Source: Pseudomonadales bacterium
GTDB lineage: Bacteria > Pseudomonadota > Gammaproteobacteria > Pseudomonadales > Pseudohongiellaceae
Direction of reading: 5' to 3'
Length of the DNA: 10,029 nt
NCBI GenBank assembly: GCA_022360535.1
Contig: JAKSCP010000076.1
Location: 1 to 10,029 of the forward strand
A program made the position numbers and the translations under genes. The notes beneath the pieces are model-generated. The model searched no databases and was not told where the DNA came from. It saw only the letters and a list, made by a program, of their open reading frames with translations. Below, one piece after another: positions 1 to 5,686 of the stretch (the first letter of the stretch is position 1; every line of letters starts with the position of its first letter).

Positions 1-2
1 AG

Positions 3-131
3 AGTAGACTATCCACTGGTGATTTCCAGGGGAAGCGATTTGTTGGTTTAAGCAGGGATAATTTCCCGATTTTTCCCGTGAAAGTGCCCAAAACCCTCGT
101 AATTCGCGGTCCTACAACTCTTAGTAACTGA
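3..131 (+). other. Edge stretch with an open frame, possible 3' end of a truncated gene
   Basis: The first 146 bases hold no gene I recognise. One plus-strand frame is open from the window edge (base 3) and ends at base 131 in tandem TGA-TAA stops. It would give about 42 residues, ending near VPKTLVIRGPTTLSN. Tandem stops and the convergent arrangement with the next gene fit a real gene tail. However, 42 open codons are not rare by chance, and other frames are also open here. I see no convincing terminator hairpin between this tail and the minus-strand gene that ends at 147. Confidence 0.2.
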
Positions 132-146
132 TAATTGAGCGCTTTC

Positions 147-716
147 CTACCTGCCCATGGCATAAAACTCAGGATTTGGCGGTAAAGAAGACATATTGGC
201 CAATCGATTGGACATGGCAAAGAAGGCAGCGATGGCACCTATTTCCCAGATGTCGTCCGGAGTAAATCCGGCATTCTGTAGTTGTTGATGATCATCCTTG
301 CACACTTCTTGTGCCGATTGGGACACCTTGACCGCATAGTCCAGCATGGCTCGTTGTTTCGGTGTGATATCTGCCTTGCGGTAGTTGGTGGCTAACTGGT
401 CGGCAATCAGGGGGTTCTTCTCGCGAATCCGCAGAATTGCGCCATGAGCCACCACGCAATACAGGCACTGGTTGAGGCCAGAGGTGACAACCACGATCAT
501 TTCCTTTTCCCCGGCAGTGAGATTGCCAGGTTTCTCCATCAGGGCATCGTGATAAGCAAAGAAGGCACGAAACTCCTCAGGTCGCCCGGCCAATGCCAGG
601 AATATATTGGGTACGAACCCAGCTTTTTCCTGCACCGCCTCGATGCGCTCACGGATGTCTGGCTCGATGTTTTCAAGCTCGGCAAAAGGAAACAAGTTCT
701 TTGCTTGATCACTCAT
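147..716 (-). CDS. AhpD-like peroxidase-related enzyme (carboxymuconolactone decarboxylase family)
   Basis: A 189-residue protein of the AhpD-like 'uncharacterized peroxidase-related enzyme' group, with about the usual length. The CMD/AhpD core is at roughly residues 65-165. It carries the full redox signature: Glu72, Cys84-x-x-Cys87 and His91, with the same spacing (E-x11-CxxC-x3-H) as the proton-relay and disulfide residues of mycobacterial AhpD. The hallmark segments FVPNIF (about 35-40) and CLYCVVAHGA are both present. Family knowledge suggests thiol-dependent reduction of hydroperoxides in the cytoplasm, but the natural substrate and reductant of this subgroup are not established. It has no signal peptide. 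It lies 32 bp downstream of the ABM-domain gene on the same strand, so the two are probably co-transcribed. The ribosome binding site before the ATG is poor, which may mean reliance on upstream translation. Confidence 0.92.
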   Translation of the reverse strand: MSDQAKNLFPFAELENIEPDIRERIEAVQEKAGFVPNIFLALAGRPEEFRAFFAYHDALMEKPGNLTAGEKEMIVVVTSGLNQCLYCVVAHGAILRIREKNPLIADQLATNYRKADITPKQRAMLDYAVKVSQSAQEVCKDDHQQLQNAGFTPDDIWEIGAIAAFFAMSNRLANMSSLPPNPEFYAMGR

Positions 717-748
717 AGTTGGTTTAGCTCAATAGGGTGGGTGGTTTG

Positions 749-1048
749 TTAATGCCGGGGCACTTCACTGGCGTTGTAGATTTTCAGTTCGGGGTCCGAG
801 GTTGCATACTTCCCCAGTTCGCGCACGAACTCTCCCGATTCAGGTACTCGGAAGTGTTGCTGTAATGCATCCATATCTTGCCATTGTTCAATGAATACCA
901 GGCGATTGCCATGCTCGCCATCGATATGCACACCGTGGCTAAGACAACCCGGCTCTTGTCGTGATCGGTTAACGTGGGCCTGACTTAACTCCAATGCTTG
1001 TTCCAAAGAATTTTCATCGATTTCTACACTTCCCAGTACTATTACCAC
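749..1048 (-). CDS. ABM-domain protein, putative quinol monooxygenase
   Basis: A small protein of 99 residues made almost entirely of one antibiotic-biosynthesis-monooxygenase (ABM, dimeric alpha/beta barrel) domain. Supporting features are the N-terminal strand VIVLGSVEI, the turn QEPGCLSHGVHID (about 31-43) and the strand-helix unit FIEQWQDMDALQQHF (about 52-66), all typical of YgiN-like putative quinol monooxygenases. Such proteins are cofactor-independent and are proposed to act on quinols or related aromatics; activity here is inferred from the family only. I chose GTG at 1048 because GGAG sits 6 nt upstream and family members start at this strand. An in-frame GTG at 1060 would add four residues but has no ribosome binding site. 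It is first in a minus-strand pair with the AhpD-like gene and divergent from the SDR gene. Confidence 0.85.
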   Translation of the reverse strand: MVIVLGSVEIDENSLEQALELSQAHVNRSRQEPGCLSHGVHIDGEHGNRLVFIEQWQDMDALQQHFRVPESGEFVRELGKYATSDPELKIYNASEVPRH

Positions 1049-1127
1049 GCTACTCTCCACTTAATGCCACGTAATGCGTTTTTGTTGTATAAAATCAGGG
1101 CTCACAGTGGGGTGAGAGCCACCTCAG

Positions 1128-1160
1128 TTGCGTGTTGCAATATAGCTCAGTGACACGCAA
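1128..1160. promoter_or_regulatory. Perfect inverted repeat in a divergent promoter region (candidate operator)
   Basis: TTGCGTGT at 1128-1135 is repeated as its exact reverse complement, ACACGCAA, at 1153-1160, with a 17-nt spacer (half-site centres 25 bp apart). It lies between the divergent ABM-domain and SDR genes, where a shared regulator would bind. A second, imperfect repeat, GGCTCAC/GTGAGAGCC, sits just to its left at 1099-1119. No regulator gene is adjacent, so this is an inference from symmetry and position. I could not find a convincing sigma-70 promoter for either gene. Confidence 0.35.
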
Positions 1161-1214
1161 TCTAGTAGTCACAAGCGTCGAATCATTGGCGAATTTTCCG
1201 GACAGGATTAAGAC

Positions 1215-2096
1215 ATGGATGATCTCCAGGGTAAGGTTTTTATTGTCACTGGTGCTAATAGCGGCATCGGTTTTGAGGCTGCCAAGAATTTTGCGTCCCG
1301 CGGCGGAGAAGTGGTGTTGGTTTGTCGGAATGAAACCAAGGGGCTGGCCGCCATGAAAGAAATCGAAGCCGAGACCGGCAGCGAGAAAGTGGTCTTGGAA
1401 GTTGCGGATTTCAGCTCGCTTGCCAGCGTGAATGAGTTGGCCGATCGCCTGCTTTTGAATTACGAATGTATTGACGTACTTTGCAATAACGCCGGCGGGG
1501 CGAATTCGAAGCGAGAGCTCACCAACGAGGGGTTCGAGCTGACCTTCGCCACTAATCATCTAAGCGGTTTTTTATTAACGCAAAAGCTACTCCCTCTATT
1601 GCTAAATCAAGCGGCTCGGGGTGAAGCACGTGTCGTGTTCACCAGCTCGCTCGGCCACAAGAACAGCCCTCTGGATTTTGACGACCTGAATCTGGATAAG
1701 AAATACAGCACGCTTAAAGCCTATGGTCGGTCCAAGTTAATGAACCTGCTCACGGCTCGGGAAATTCACCGCCGCTATGGGCATCAAGCCATCATCGCCA
1801 GCTCGTTTCATCCGGGTGCCGTGCGCACAGCAATCTGGGGTAAAGGCGGTTTCCTCGCCACGGTGCTGGGTTTCGTGATGTACCCCTTCATGTGGTCCAT
1901 CGAGAAGGGGGCTGACACCTTTATCTGGTTGGCGTCCTCACAGGAAGAGGCAGTGAAAAATGCGGCGGGCAATTATTTCTTCGATCGCCGGCAGCCTTCA
2001 ATTGCCGACTTCGCCACTGATGAAGCTGCCAAGCGCCTGTGGGAAGTGAGTGAGGAATTAATCCAGCCTCATCTAAAGGACTCACAGCAAATTTGA
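1215..2096 (+). CDS. Short-chain dehydrogenase/reductase, retinol dehydrogenase-like
   Basis: A 293-residue classical SDR oxidoreductase with a Rossmann fold. The nucleotide-binding motif TGANSGIG is at residues 12-19. ADF at 64-66 carries the adenine-contacting Asp, NNAG is at 91-94 and the structural Asn is Asn114. The catalytic residues are Ser144/Ser145, Tyr170 and Lys174 (YGRSK), followed by the HPGAVRT loop at 199-205. The arginine after the second strand (VCRNE) is typical of NADP(H)-preferring retinol/WW-domain oxidoreductase-like SDRs. Such enzymes interconvert alcohols and ketones or aldehydes; the substrate cannot be read from sequence. ATG at 1215 is supported by AGGA seven bases upstream. 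It is transcribed away from the ABM/AhpD pair and shares their intergenic region. Cytoplasmic; a hydrophobic stretch near 212-226 may be a lipid-substrate or membrane-contacting segment. Confidence 0.93.
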   Translation: MDDLQGKVFIVTGANSGIGFEAAKNFASRGGEVVLVCRNETKGLAAMKEIEAETGSEKVVLEVADFSSLASVNELADRLLLNYECIDVLCNNAGGANSKRELTNEGFELTFATNHLSGFLLTQKLLPLLLNQAARGEARVVFTSSLGHKNSPLDFDDLNLDKKYSTLKAYGRSKLMNLLTAREIHRRYGHQAIIASSFHPGAVRTAIWGKGGFLATVLGFVMYPFMWSIEKGADTFIWLASSQEEAVKNAAGNYFFDRRQPSIADFATDEAAKRLWEVSEELIQPHLKDSQQI

Positions 2097-2112
2097 ACCC
2101 CGTCGCAGCTTC

Positions 2113-2137
2113 GACAATTGAGTGAAATCGAATTGTC
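2113..2137. repeat. Inverted repeat after the SDR gene
   Basis: GACAATT (2113-2119) and AATTGTC (2131-2137) are exact reverse complements around an 11-nt loop, 16 bp after the SDR stop. There is no T-tract after the stem, so a classical terminator is unlikely. The right half overlaps ATCGAATT (2127-2134), whose reverse complement AATTCGAT recurs at 2168-2175. The 106-bp gap before the next gene therefore holds several interlocking symmetric elements. Role unknown: weak terminator or operator. Confidence 0.3.
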
Positions 2138-2202
2138 ATCCTCCGGGTCTCTTGCTCCGAACCCCTTAATTCGATCCAGAAATCGACTGTTAGAGTCCCA
2201 GG

Positions 2203-2586
2203 ATGAGCGAAGAAGAGAGCAAAAACCGCGTACTACCGTTTGTAGAGAACATTTCTGAAGCGACTGCTGCCTGTCTGATCACCATGGTGCAGGGCAACGT
2301 TCTGGCACTGGGGCTCAGTCATTGGCTGATCGCCTCACAAACTGGCATCGCGGCAGGCGTGCTGACTGCTTTGGCTATCATGTACACCCGAATCCGCAAA
2401 CGCTGGGTGATTGCTTCTGCTCTGGGCATCATCACGGCGACTGTCGATTTTTTTGTGCATCCAGGGATGTTCGGGCACATAGCCGCTGAGGCGATAGTCA
2501 CTGGAATAGGCGCAGCATGTTTATCCCTACTGGTAGGTTGGATCTTGGATCGCCGCCGCGAAAAAGCATCTCTCAACACAAATTAA
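2203..2586 (+). CDS. Small membrane protein of unknown function
   Basis: A 127-residue protein that I do not recognise. The N-terminus is short and hydrophilic (MSEEESKNR). About three to four hydrophobic segments follow, near residues 20-43, 46-62, 67-85 and 94-115. A basic RIRKR loop at 63-67 and a basic RRREK tail at 117-121 would both be cytoplasmic under the positive-inside rule. A His-Pro pair (FFVHPGMFG, about 83-91) and Gly/Ala-rich helices are notable. It sits alone between the SDR gene (106 bp upstream) and the LytTR regulator (94 bp downstream), all on the same strand. The ATG is preceded directly by CCAGG with no properly spaced Shine-Dalgarno sequence, so translation may be weak. 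The long open frame and coherent membrane topology support a real gene. Confidence 0.7.
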   Translation: MSEEESKNRVLPFVENISEATAACLITMVQGNVLALGLSHWLIASQTGIAAGVLTALAIMYTRIRKRWVIASALGIITATVDFFVHPGMFGHIAAEAIVTGIGAACLSLLVGWILDRRREKASLNTN

Positions 2587-2626
2587 ATAACCAGTCCAAA
2601 CATTTACAGTCGTGTATTCAATCGTA

Positions 2627-2661
2627 AATTGACGACTCTCTGGATAAACTACGCGTCAATT
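2627..2661. promoter_or_regulatory. Perfect inverted repeat before the LytTR gene, overlapping a possible promoter
   Basis: AATTGACG (2627-2634) and CGTCAATT (2654-2661) are exact reverse complements separated by 19 nt. They end about 20 bp before the LytTR start codon. A weak sigma-70-like pair, TTTACA (2603-2608) and TAAATT (2625-2630) with a 16-bp spacer, would place its -10 against the left arm. A protein bound here, perhaps the LytTR product itself, could block this promoter. The repeat could equally be a leader hairpin. This rests on symmetry and position only. Confidence 0.3.
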
Positions 2662-2680
2662 CCACCACTAAGTGCTATCC

Positions 2681-3544
2681 ATGACGCTTTCGCACTATCT
2701 TGCCAATCGCCACCGCTATGAACTCATTGCGGTTCTTGCACTGCTTCTGCTGATCGTGATTATCAATGTCACGACTATAGGGATGGAGTTTGAACGAGAT
2801 GGTGTGGGCCCGGGTTGGCGGGAAGCCTGGGCAACCGAATCTACTTCGGTATTTTCTCTTGGTGTGTTATTGCTTCCTCTGTTCTATGTTTTTAAGCGCT
2901 TGGATCTGACCCTGGCGAATTTTCGACAGAAATGGATTTGGTTGCTTCCAATTTTCTTTGGATTCTCTTTGCTGCACGTTGCAGGATTCGTGGTACTACG
3001 TAAAGTACTGTGGGCTATGGGTGGTCAACAGTACACTTTTGACCCACTGCTTCTTGAGCTTATCTATGAGCTAAGAAAAGACTTTCTCGACTTCCTCATT
3101 ATTTTTACGCTGTTTTATAGCTATCAATTCATCATCGATCGCCTTCGTGGGGAAGCACGTTTTCTTGACGTGGAAAATCAGCAAGACAACCAGCGTCTGC
3201 AATTTCTGGTGAAAATGTTGGACCGTGAGTATTTGGTCAAAGTCGAGGATATCGATTGGGTGCAATCAGCCAGCAACTATGTTGTCTTGCATTGTGGTGA
3301 GCGGCACTATCCAATGCGCCAGACCCTGAAGAGTTTGAATGACGAATTGAGTAAATCCCAATTCATGCGTGTGCATAGAACCGCTATTGTCAATCTGCAG
3401 CGGGTGGTTGATATACAGGAGAAGGGGGAACTAGGTGTTCACCTGGTCAGTGGCGAATTGGTGCCGCTGAGCAAAACTTATCTTCCAGAGTTGCGTAATG
3501 CCTTGTCAAAACCCAAAACAGTGTCTTCAGTATCAGTAACTTAA
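2681..3544 (+). CDS. Membrane-anchored LytTR-family transcriptional regulator
   Basis: A 287-residue protein with an N-terminal membrane part and a C-terminal LytTR DNA-binding domain. Hydrophobic helices lie near residues 15-33, 56-70, 85-107 and 127-150. A short linker (about 155-175) leads to the LytTR domain at about 180-275, with the family's hallmarks: VEDIDWVQSASNYVVLH, YPMRQTLKSL, FMRVHRTAIVNL and the C-terminal VPLSKTYLPEL. There is no receiver or kinase domain, so signal input is probably through the membrane part rather than phosphorylation. LytTR proteins bind paired 9-bp direct repeats, and exactly such a pair follows the gene, in front of the PQQ dehydrogenase. I chose ATG at 2681; an in-frame GTG at 2672 would add three residues, and neither start has a strong ribosome binding site. 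The domain call is firm; the target is inferred. Confidence 0.92.
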   Translation: MTLSHYLANRHRYELIAVLALLLLIVIINVTTIGMEFERDGVGPGWREAWATESTSVFSLGVLLLPLFYVFKRLDLTLANFRQKWIWLLPIFFGFSLLHVAGFVVLRKVLWAMGGQQYTFDPLLLELIYELRKDFLDFLIIFTLFYSYQFIIDRLRGEARFLDVENQQDNQRLQFLVKMLDREYLVKVEDIDWVQSASNYVVLHCGERHYPMRQTLKSLNDELSKSQFMRVHRTAIVNLQRVVDIQEKGELGVHLVSGELVPLSKTYLPELRNALSKPKTVSSVSVT

Positions 3545-3559
3545 TTTCTGAACTCCGAT

Positions 3560-3589
3560 TTTCGTCCCCGCAGGGAGGTGTTTCGTCCC
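3560..3589 (+). promoter_or_regulatory. Paired 9-bp direct repeats, candidate LytTR binding site
   Basis: TTTCGTCCC occurs at 3560-3568 and again, identically, at 3581-3589: a 12-bp spacer and a 21-bp repeat distance, two turns of the helix. A third CGTCCC is at 3596-3601. LytTR regulators such as AgrA bind two 9-bp direct repeats about 12-13 bp apart on one face of the DNA. The core TTCGTC also matches the Pseudomonas AlgR site (CCGTTCGTC). The site lies just after the LytTR gene and about 100 bp before the PQQ dehydrogenase start, a distance suited to activation. A short inverted repeat, ACGTC/GACGT, follows at 3605-3620. No good sigma-70 promoter is visible downstream, which would fit an activator-dependent promoter. 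Confidence 0.5.
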
Positions 3590-3687
3590 TTAGCCCGTCC
3601 CTCTACGTCTCTCACGACGTCTAAGCATGCAAACACGTTAGGCTGCCATTCAGTGAACAGTAATCCGGGTTAGTGAGGATGGAGAAG

Positions 3688-5613
3688 ATGAGAAGAGATG
3701 ACTGGATATCTTGCTCTCTACTTTTAGTTGTCTTGTCGGGCTATATAGTTGCGCATTCCGCGACCGCCGCTGAAAGCTATGGGGGTCAGGGGGGTACTCA
3801 ATTCACTGAGTTAAATCAGATCACGCGACAAAACGCGGATCAGATCGAGGTAGCCTGGACCTTCCGCACAGGGGACTTAACGGAGGGATTCACCCGAAAA
3901 CGTCATTCCATGCAGACCCATCCTATCTATTGGGATGGCAAGCTGTATGTAAGCACCAGCAGCAACTGGGCCTTGGCAATAGACGCTGCAACCGGAGAAG
4001 AAATCTGGCGTTTCGATGCGCAGTTGCCGAAAGATATTGGCTATTCCGAAAGTGCTTCCCGTGGACTCAGTATTTGGCACGGAGAAAGCTCAGATTGCCC
4101 TGATCGGGTATTTCTCGGTACTCTGGTAGGCGAGGTGATCGCGCTGGATGCGCAAACTGGTGAGCCTTGTGCTGACTTCGGTCTTGCCGGTCGAGTCAAC
4201 ATGACAGAAGGGGTGGGAGAAGTGAGCTATGGGGACTATGGTATTACTTCGCCGCCGGCTGTACTGGGAGATCAATTGATTGTCGGTTCCGCGATTGGTG
4301 ACAATCGTGCCGCGCAATTAGAACGTGGCATCGTCCGCTCTTTAGACGTCCGCTCGGGGGAGATAAATTGGCTATGGGATCCTATTCCCAGCGACCCAAG
4401 CGATCAGGCCTTTTTCAGTTGGGAAGAGGGCAGCGCGAGGCGCACCGGCGCGGCAAATGTGTGGCCGCCGATTAGTGTGGACGCAGAAAGAAACCTTGTC
4501 TATCTCTCAACCGGGTCACCCAGTCCGGATTTTTATGGAGGGGAACGGCTTGGTGACAACAATTACGCTAATTCACTGGTTGCTTTGAATGGGACTACCG
4601 GGGCTGTAGTCTGGCATCAGCAGTTAGTGCATCACGATCTATGGGATTACGACATTCCTTCCCAGCCGACACTCACGGAGGTGGCGCTCAACGGTGAACG
4701 GCAGGCAGCTGTTATGGTCGTCACCAAGACAGGGATGCTCTTTGCCTTCGATCGGGACACCGGCTCACCGCTGTATGAGGTGAGCGAAAGGCCAGTACCT
4801 GAGTCGGACGTGGCAGGAGAGCGCAACTCTCCTACCCAACCATTCTCTGCCTTTCCGCCACTGGCGAGCCAGGGCGCGGTCACAAGCGATGATACATTCG
4901 GGCTAACCTGGTTTGATAAGCGCAGTTGCAATCGTATAGTGCGCGAGTTCCGCTCAGAAGGGCTGTTTACCCCTCCCAGTTTACGAGGAACTATTTTAAA
5001 TCCCAGTTACGGTGGCGGTGCCAATTGGGGCGGTCTTGCGGTTGATACCGATCGGCAAATCGGGATCGTTCGTGTCAATCAAATTCCAGCCCTCGTACAA
5101 CTCATTCCCCGAGATAATGCGGAATCAATTATCGAAAACGGTGATTACGGGGACTGGGAAATCGCCAGGCAAAGCGGCACGCCCTATTTAATGGCTCGGC
5201 GCATCTTCCTTTCTTCCCTGGGCTTACCCTGTACCAAACCACCCTGGAATAAATTGGTTGCTGTAGATCTAAGCGCCCAAGAAATCCTCTGGGAAGTTCC
5301 CCTGGGAACCATCCGAGATCTCGCGCCGGCTATAGTGCCGAATTTCGAATGGGGTGCGCCTGGCTTGGGTGGCCCACTTGTGACCGCATCGGGACTCATT
5401 GTAATCGGTGCGACCACCGAATACGCGTTGCGGCTATTCGACATAGCAACGGGGGAGGAGTTAAGAAAATTCGACTTACCGACCGCGGCAATGGCGACGC
5501 CAATGAGCTATGAACTGAACGGTAAGCAGTACATCGCGGTTGCGGTAGGTGGACATGACAATTTAGATATGCCCCGTGGTGATTACGTCTATGCGTTCGC
5601 TCTGCCTGAATGA
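3688..5613 (+). CDS. Periplasmic PQQ-dependent dehydrogenase, glucose dehydrogenase (mGDH) type
   Basis: A 641-residue quinoprotein dehydrogenase with the eight-bladed propeller of the membrane glucose dehydrogenase group. It lacks the N-terminal five-helix quinone-binding domain of E. coli Gcd. A Sec signal peptide (MRRDDW, a hydrophobic core, then a cut near SATAA at about 27-28) predicts a soluble periplasmic enzyme. Family segments include YGGQGGTQFTELNQI at the mature N-terminus, HHDLWDYDIPSQPTL (315-329) and the C-terminal MSYELNGKQYIAVAVGGH. Asp320 and Lys347 align, with the same 27-residue spacing, with E. coli Asp466 and Lys493. Substrate is probably a sugar or polyol, which is uncertain; the electron acceptor may be a cytochrome c. 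ATG at 3688 was chosen because GAGG at 3675-3678 is well spaced and the signal peptide is then ideal; an in-frame GTG at 3673 and ATG at 3679 are upstream. It faces the ADH-type gene across a shared terminator. Confidence 0.92.
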   Translation: MRRDDWISCSLLLVVLSGYIVAHSATAAESYGGQGGTQFTELNQITRQNADQIEVAWTFRTGDLTEGFTRKRHSMQTHPIYWDGKLYVSTSSNWALAIDAATGEEIWRFDAQLPKDIGYSESASRGLSIWHGESSDCPDRVFLGTLVGEVIALDAQTGEPCADFGLAGRVNMTEGVGEVSYGDYGITSPPAVLGDQLIVGSAIGDNRAAQLERGIVRSLDVRSGEINWLWDPIPSDPSDQAFFSWEEGSARRTGAANVWPPISVDAERNLVYLSTGSPSPDFYGGERLGDNNYANSLVALNGTTGAVVWHQQLVHHDLWDYDIPSQPTLTEVALNGERQAAVMVVTKTGMLFAFDRDTGSPLYEVSERPVPESDVAGERNSPTQPFSAFPPLASQGAVTSDDTFGLTWFDKRSCNRIVREFRSEGLFTPPSLRGTILNPSYGGGANWGGLAVDTDRQIGIVRVNQIPALVQLIPRDNAESIIENGDYGDWEIARQSGTPYLMARRIFLSSLGLPCTKPPWNKLVAVDLSAQEILWEVPLGTIRDLAPAIVPNFEWGAPGLGGPLVTASGLIVIGATTEYALRLFDIATGEELRKFDLPTAAMATPMSYELNGKQYIAVAVGGHDNLDMPRGDYVYAFALPE

Positions 5614-5627
5614 AGCTTGATGTTTAA

Positions 5628-5686
5628 TGACTAACAGTAAAGAAGAAAGAAGGGAGGACTGTCGTCCTCCCTTCTTTAGTTAGTCA
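5628..5686. terminator. Bidirectional Rho-independent terminator between convergent PQQ genes
   Basis: A perfect 14-bp stem (AAAGAAGGGAGGAC at 5646-5659 pairing with 5664-5677) closes a TGTC tetraloop. It is flanked by a second perfect 8-bp pairing, TGACTAAC (5628-5635) with GTTAGTCA (5679-5686). The purine-rich left arm gives the right arm a pyrimidine-rich CTTCTTT end on the plus strand. The minus strand reads TTTCTTCTTT after its stem, so both directions have a T-rich exit. The outer pairing runs over the stop codon (5680-5682) of the minus-strand ADH-type gene, an economical tail-to-tail arrangement. Confidence 0.88.

Noticed and set aside
444..752. A 102-codon plus-strand open frame opposite the AhpD-like gene
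   Set aside because: It lies antisense to a complete CxxC-containing gene and has no recognisable domain.
1095..1559. A 154-codon minus-strand open frame across the SDR start and the divergent promoter region
   Set aside because: It is antisense to a well-supported SDR with all its motifs, its product resembles no family I know, and it would occupy the promoter region.
3572..3580. Strong Shine-Dalgarno-like AGGGAGGTG between the LytTR and mGDH-type genes
   Set aside because: No start codon lies at a suitable distance after it. The nearest GTG overlaps it and opens only about 31 meaningless codons, so the match is probably incidental to the repeat region.
3605..3620. ACGTC/GACGT inverted repeat as a terminator for the LytTR gene
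   Set aside because: The stem is only five base pairs and no T-tract follows.
4624..4653. Asp-x-Asp (WDYD) in the mGDH-type enzyme read as a lanthanide signature
   Set aside because: E. coli glucose dehydrogenase has the same pattern (LWDMD) and is not a lanthanide enzyme, so the motif is not diagnostic in this subfamily.
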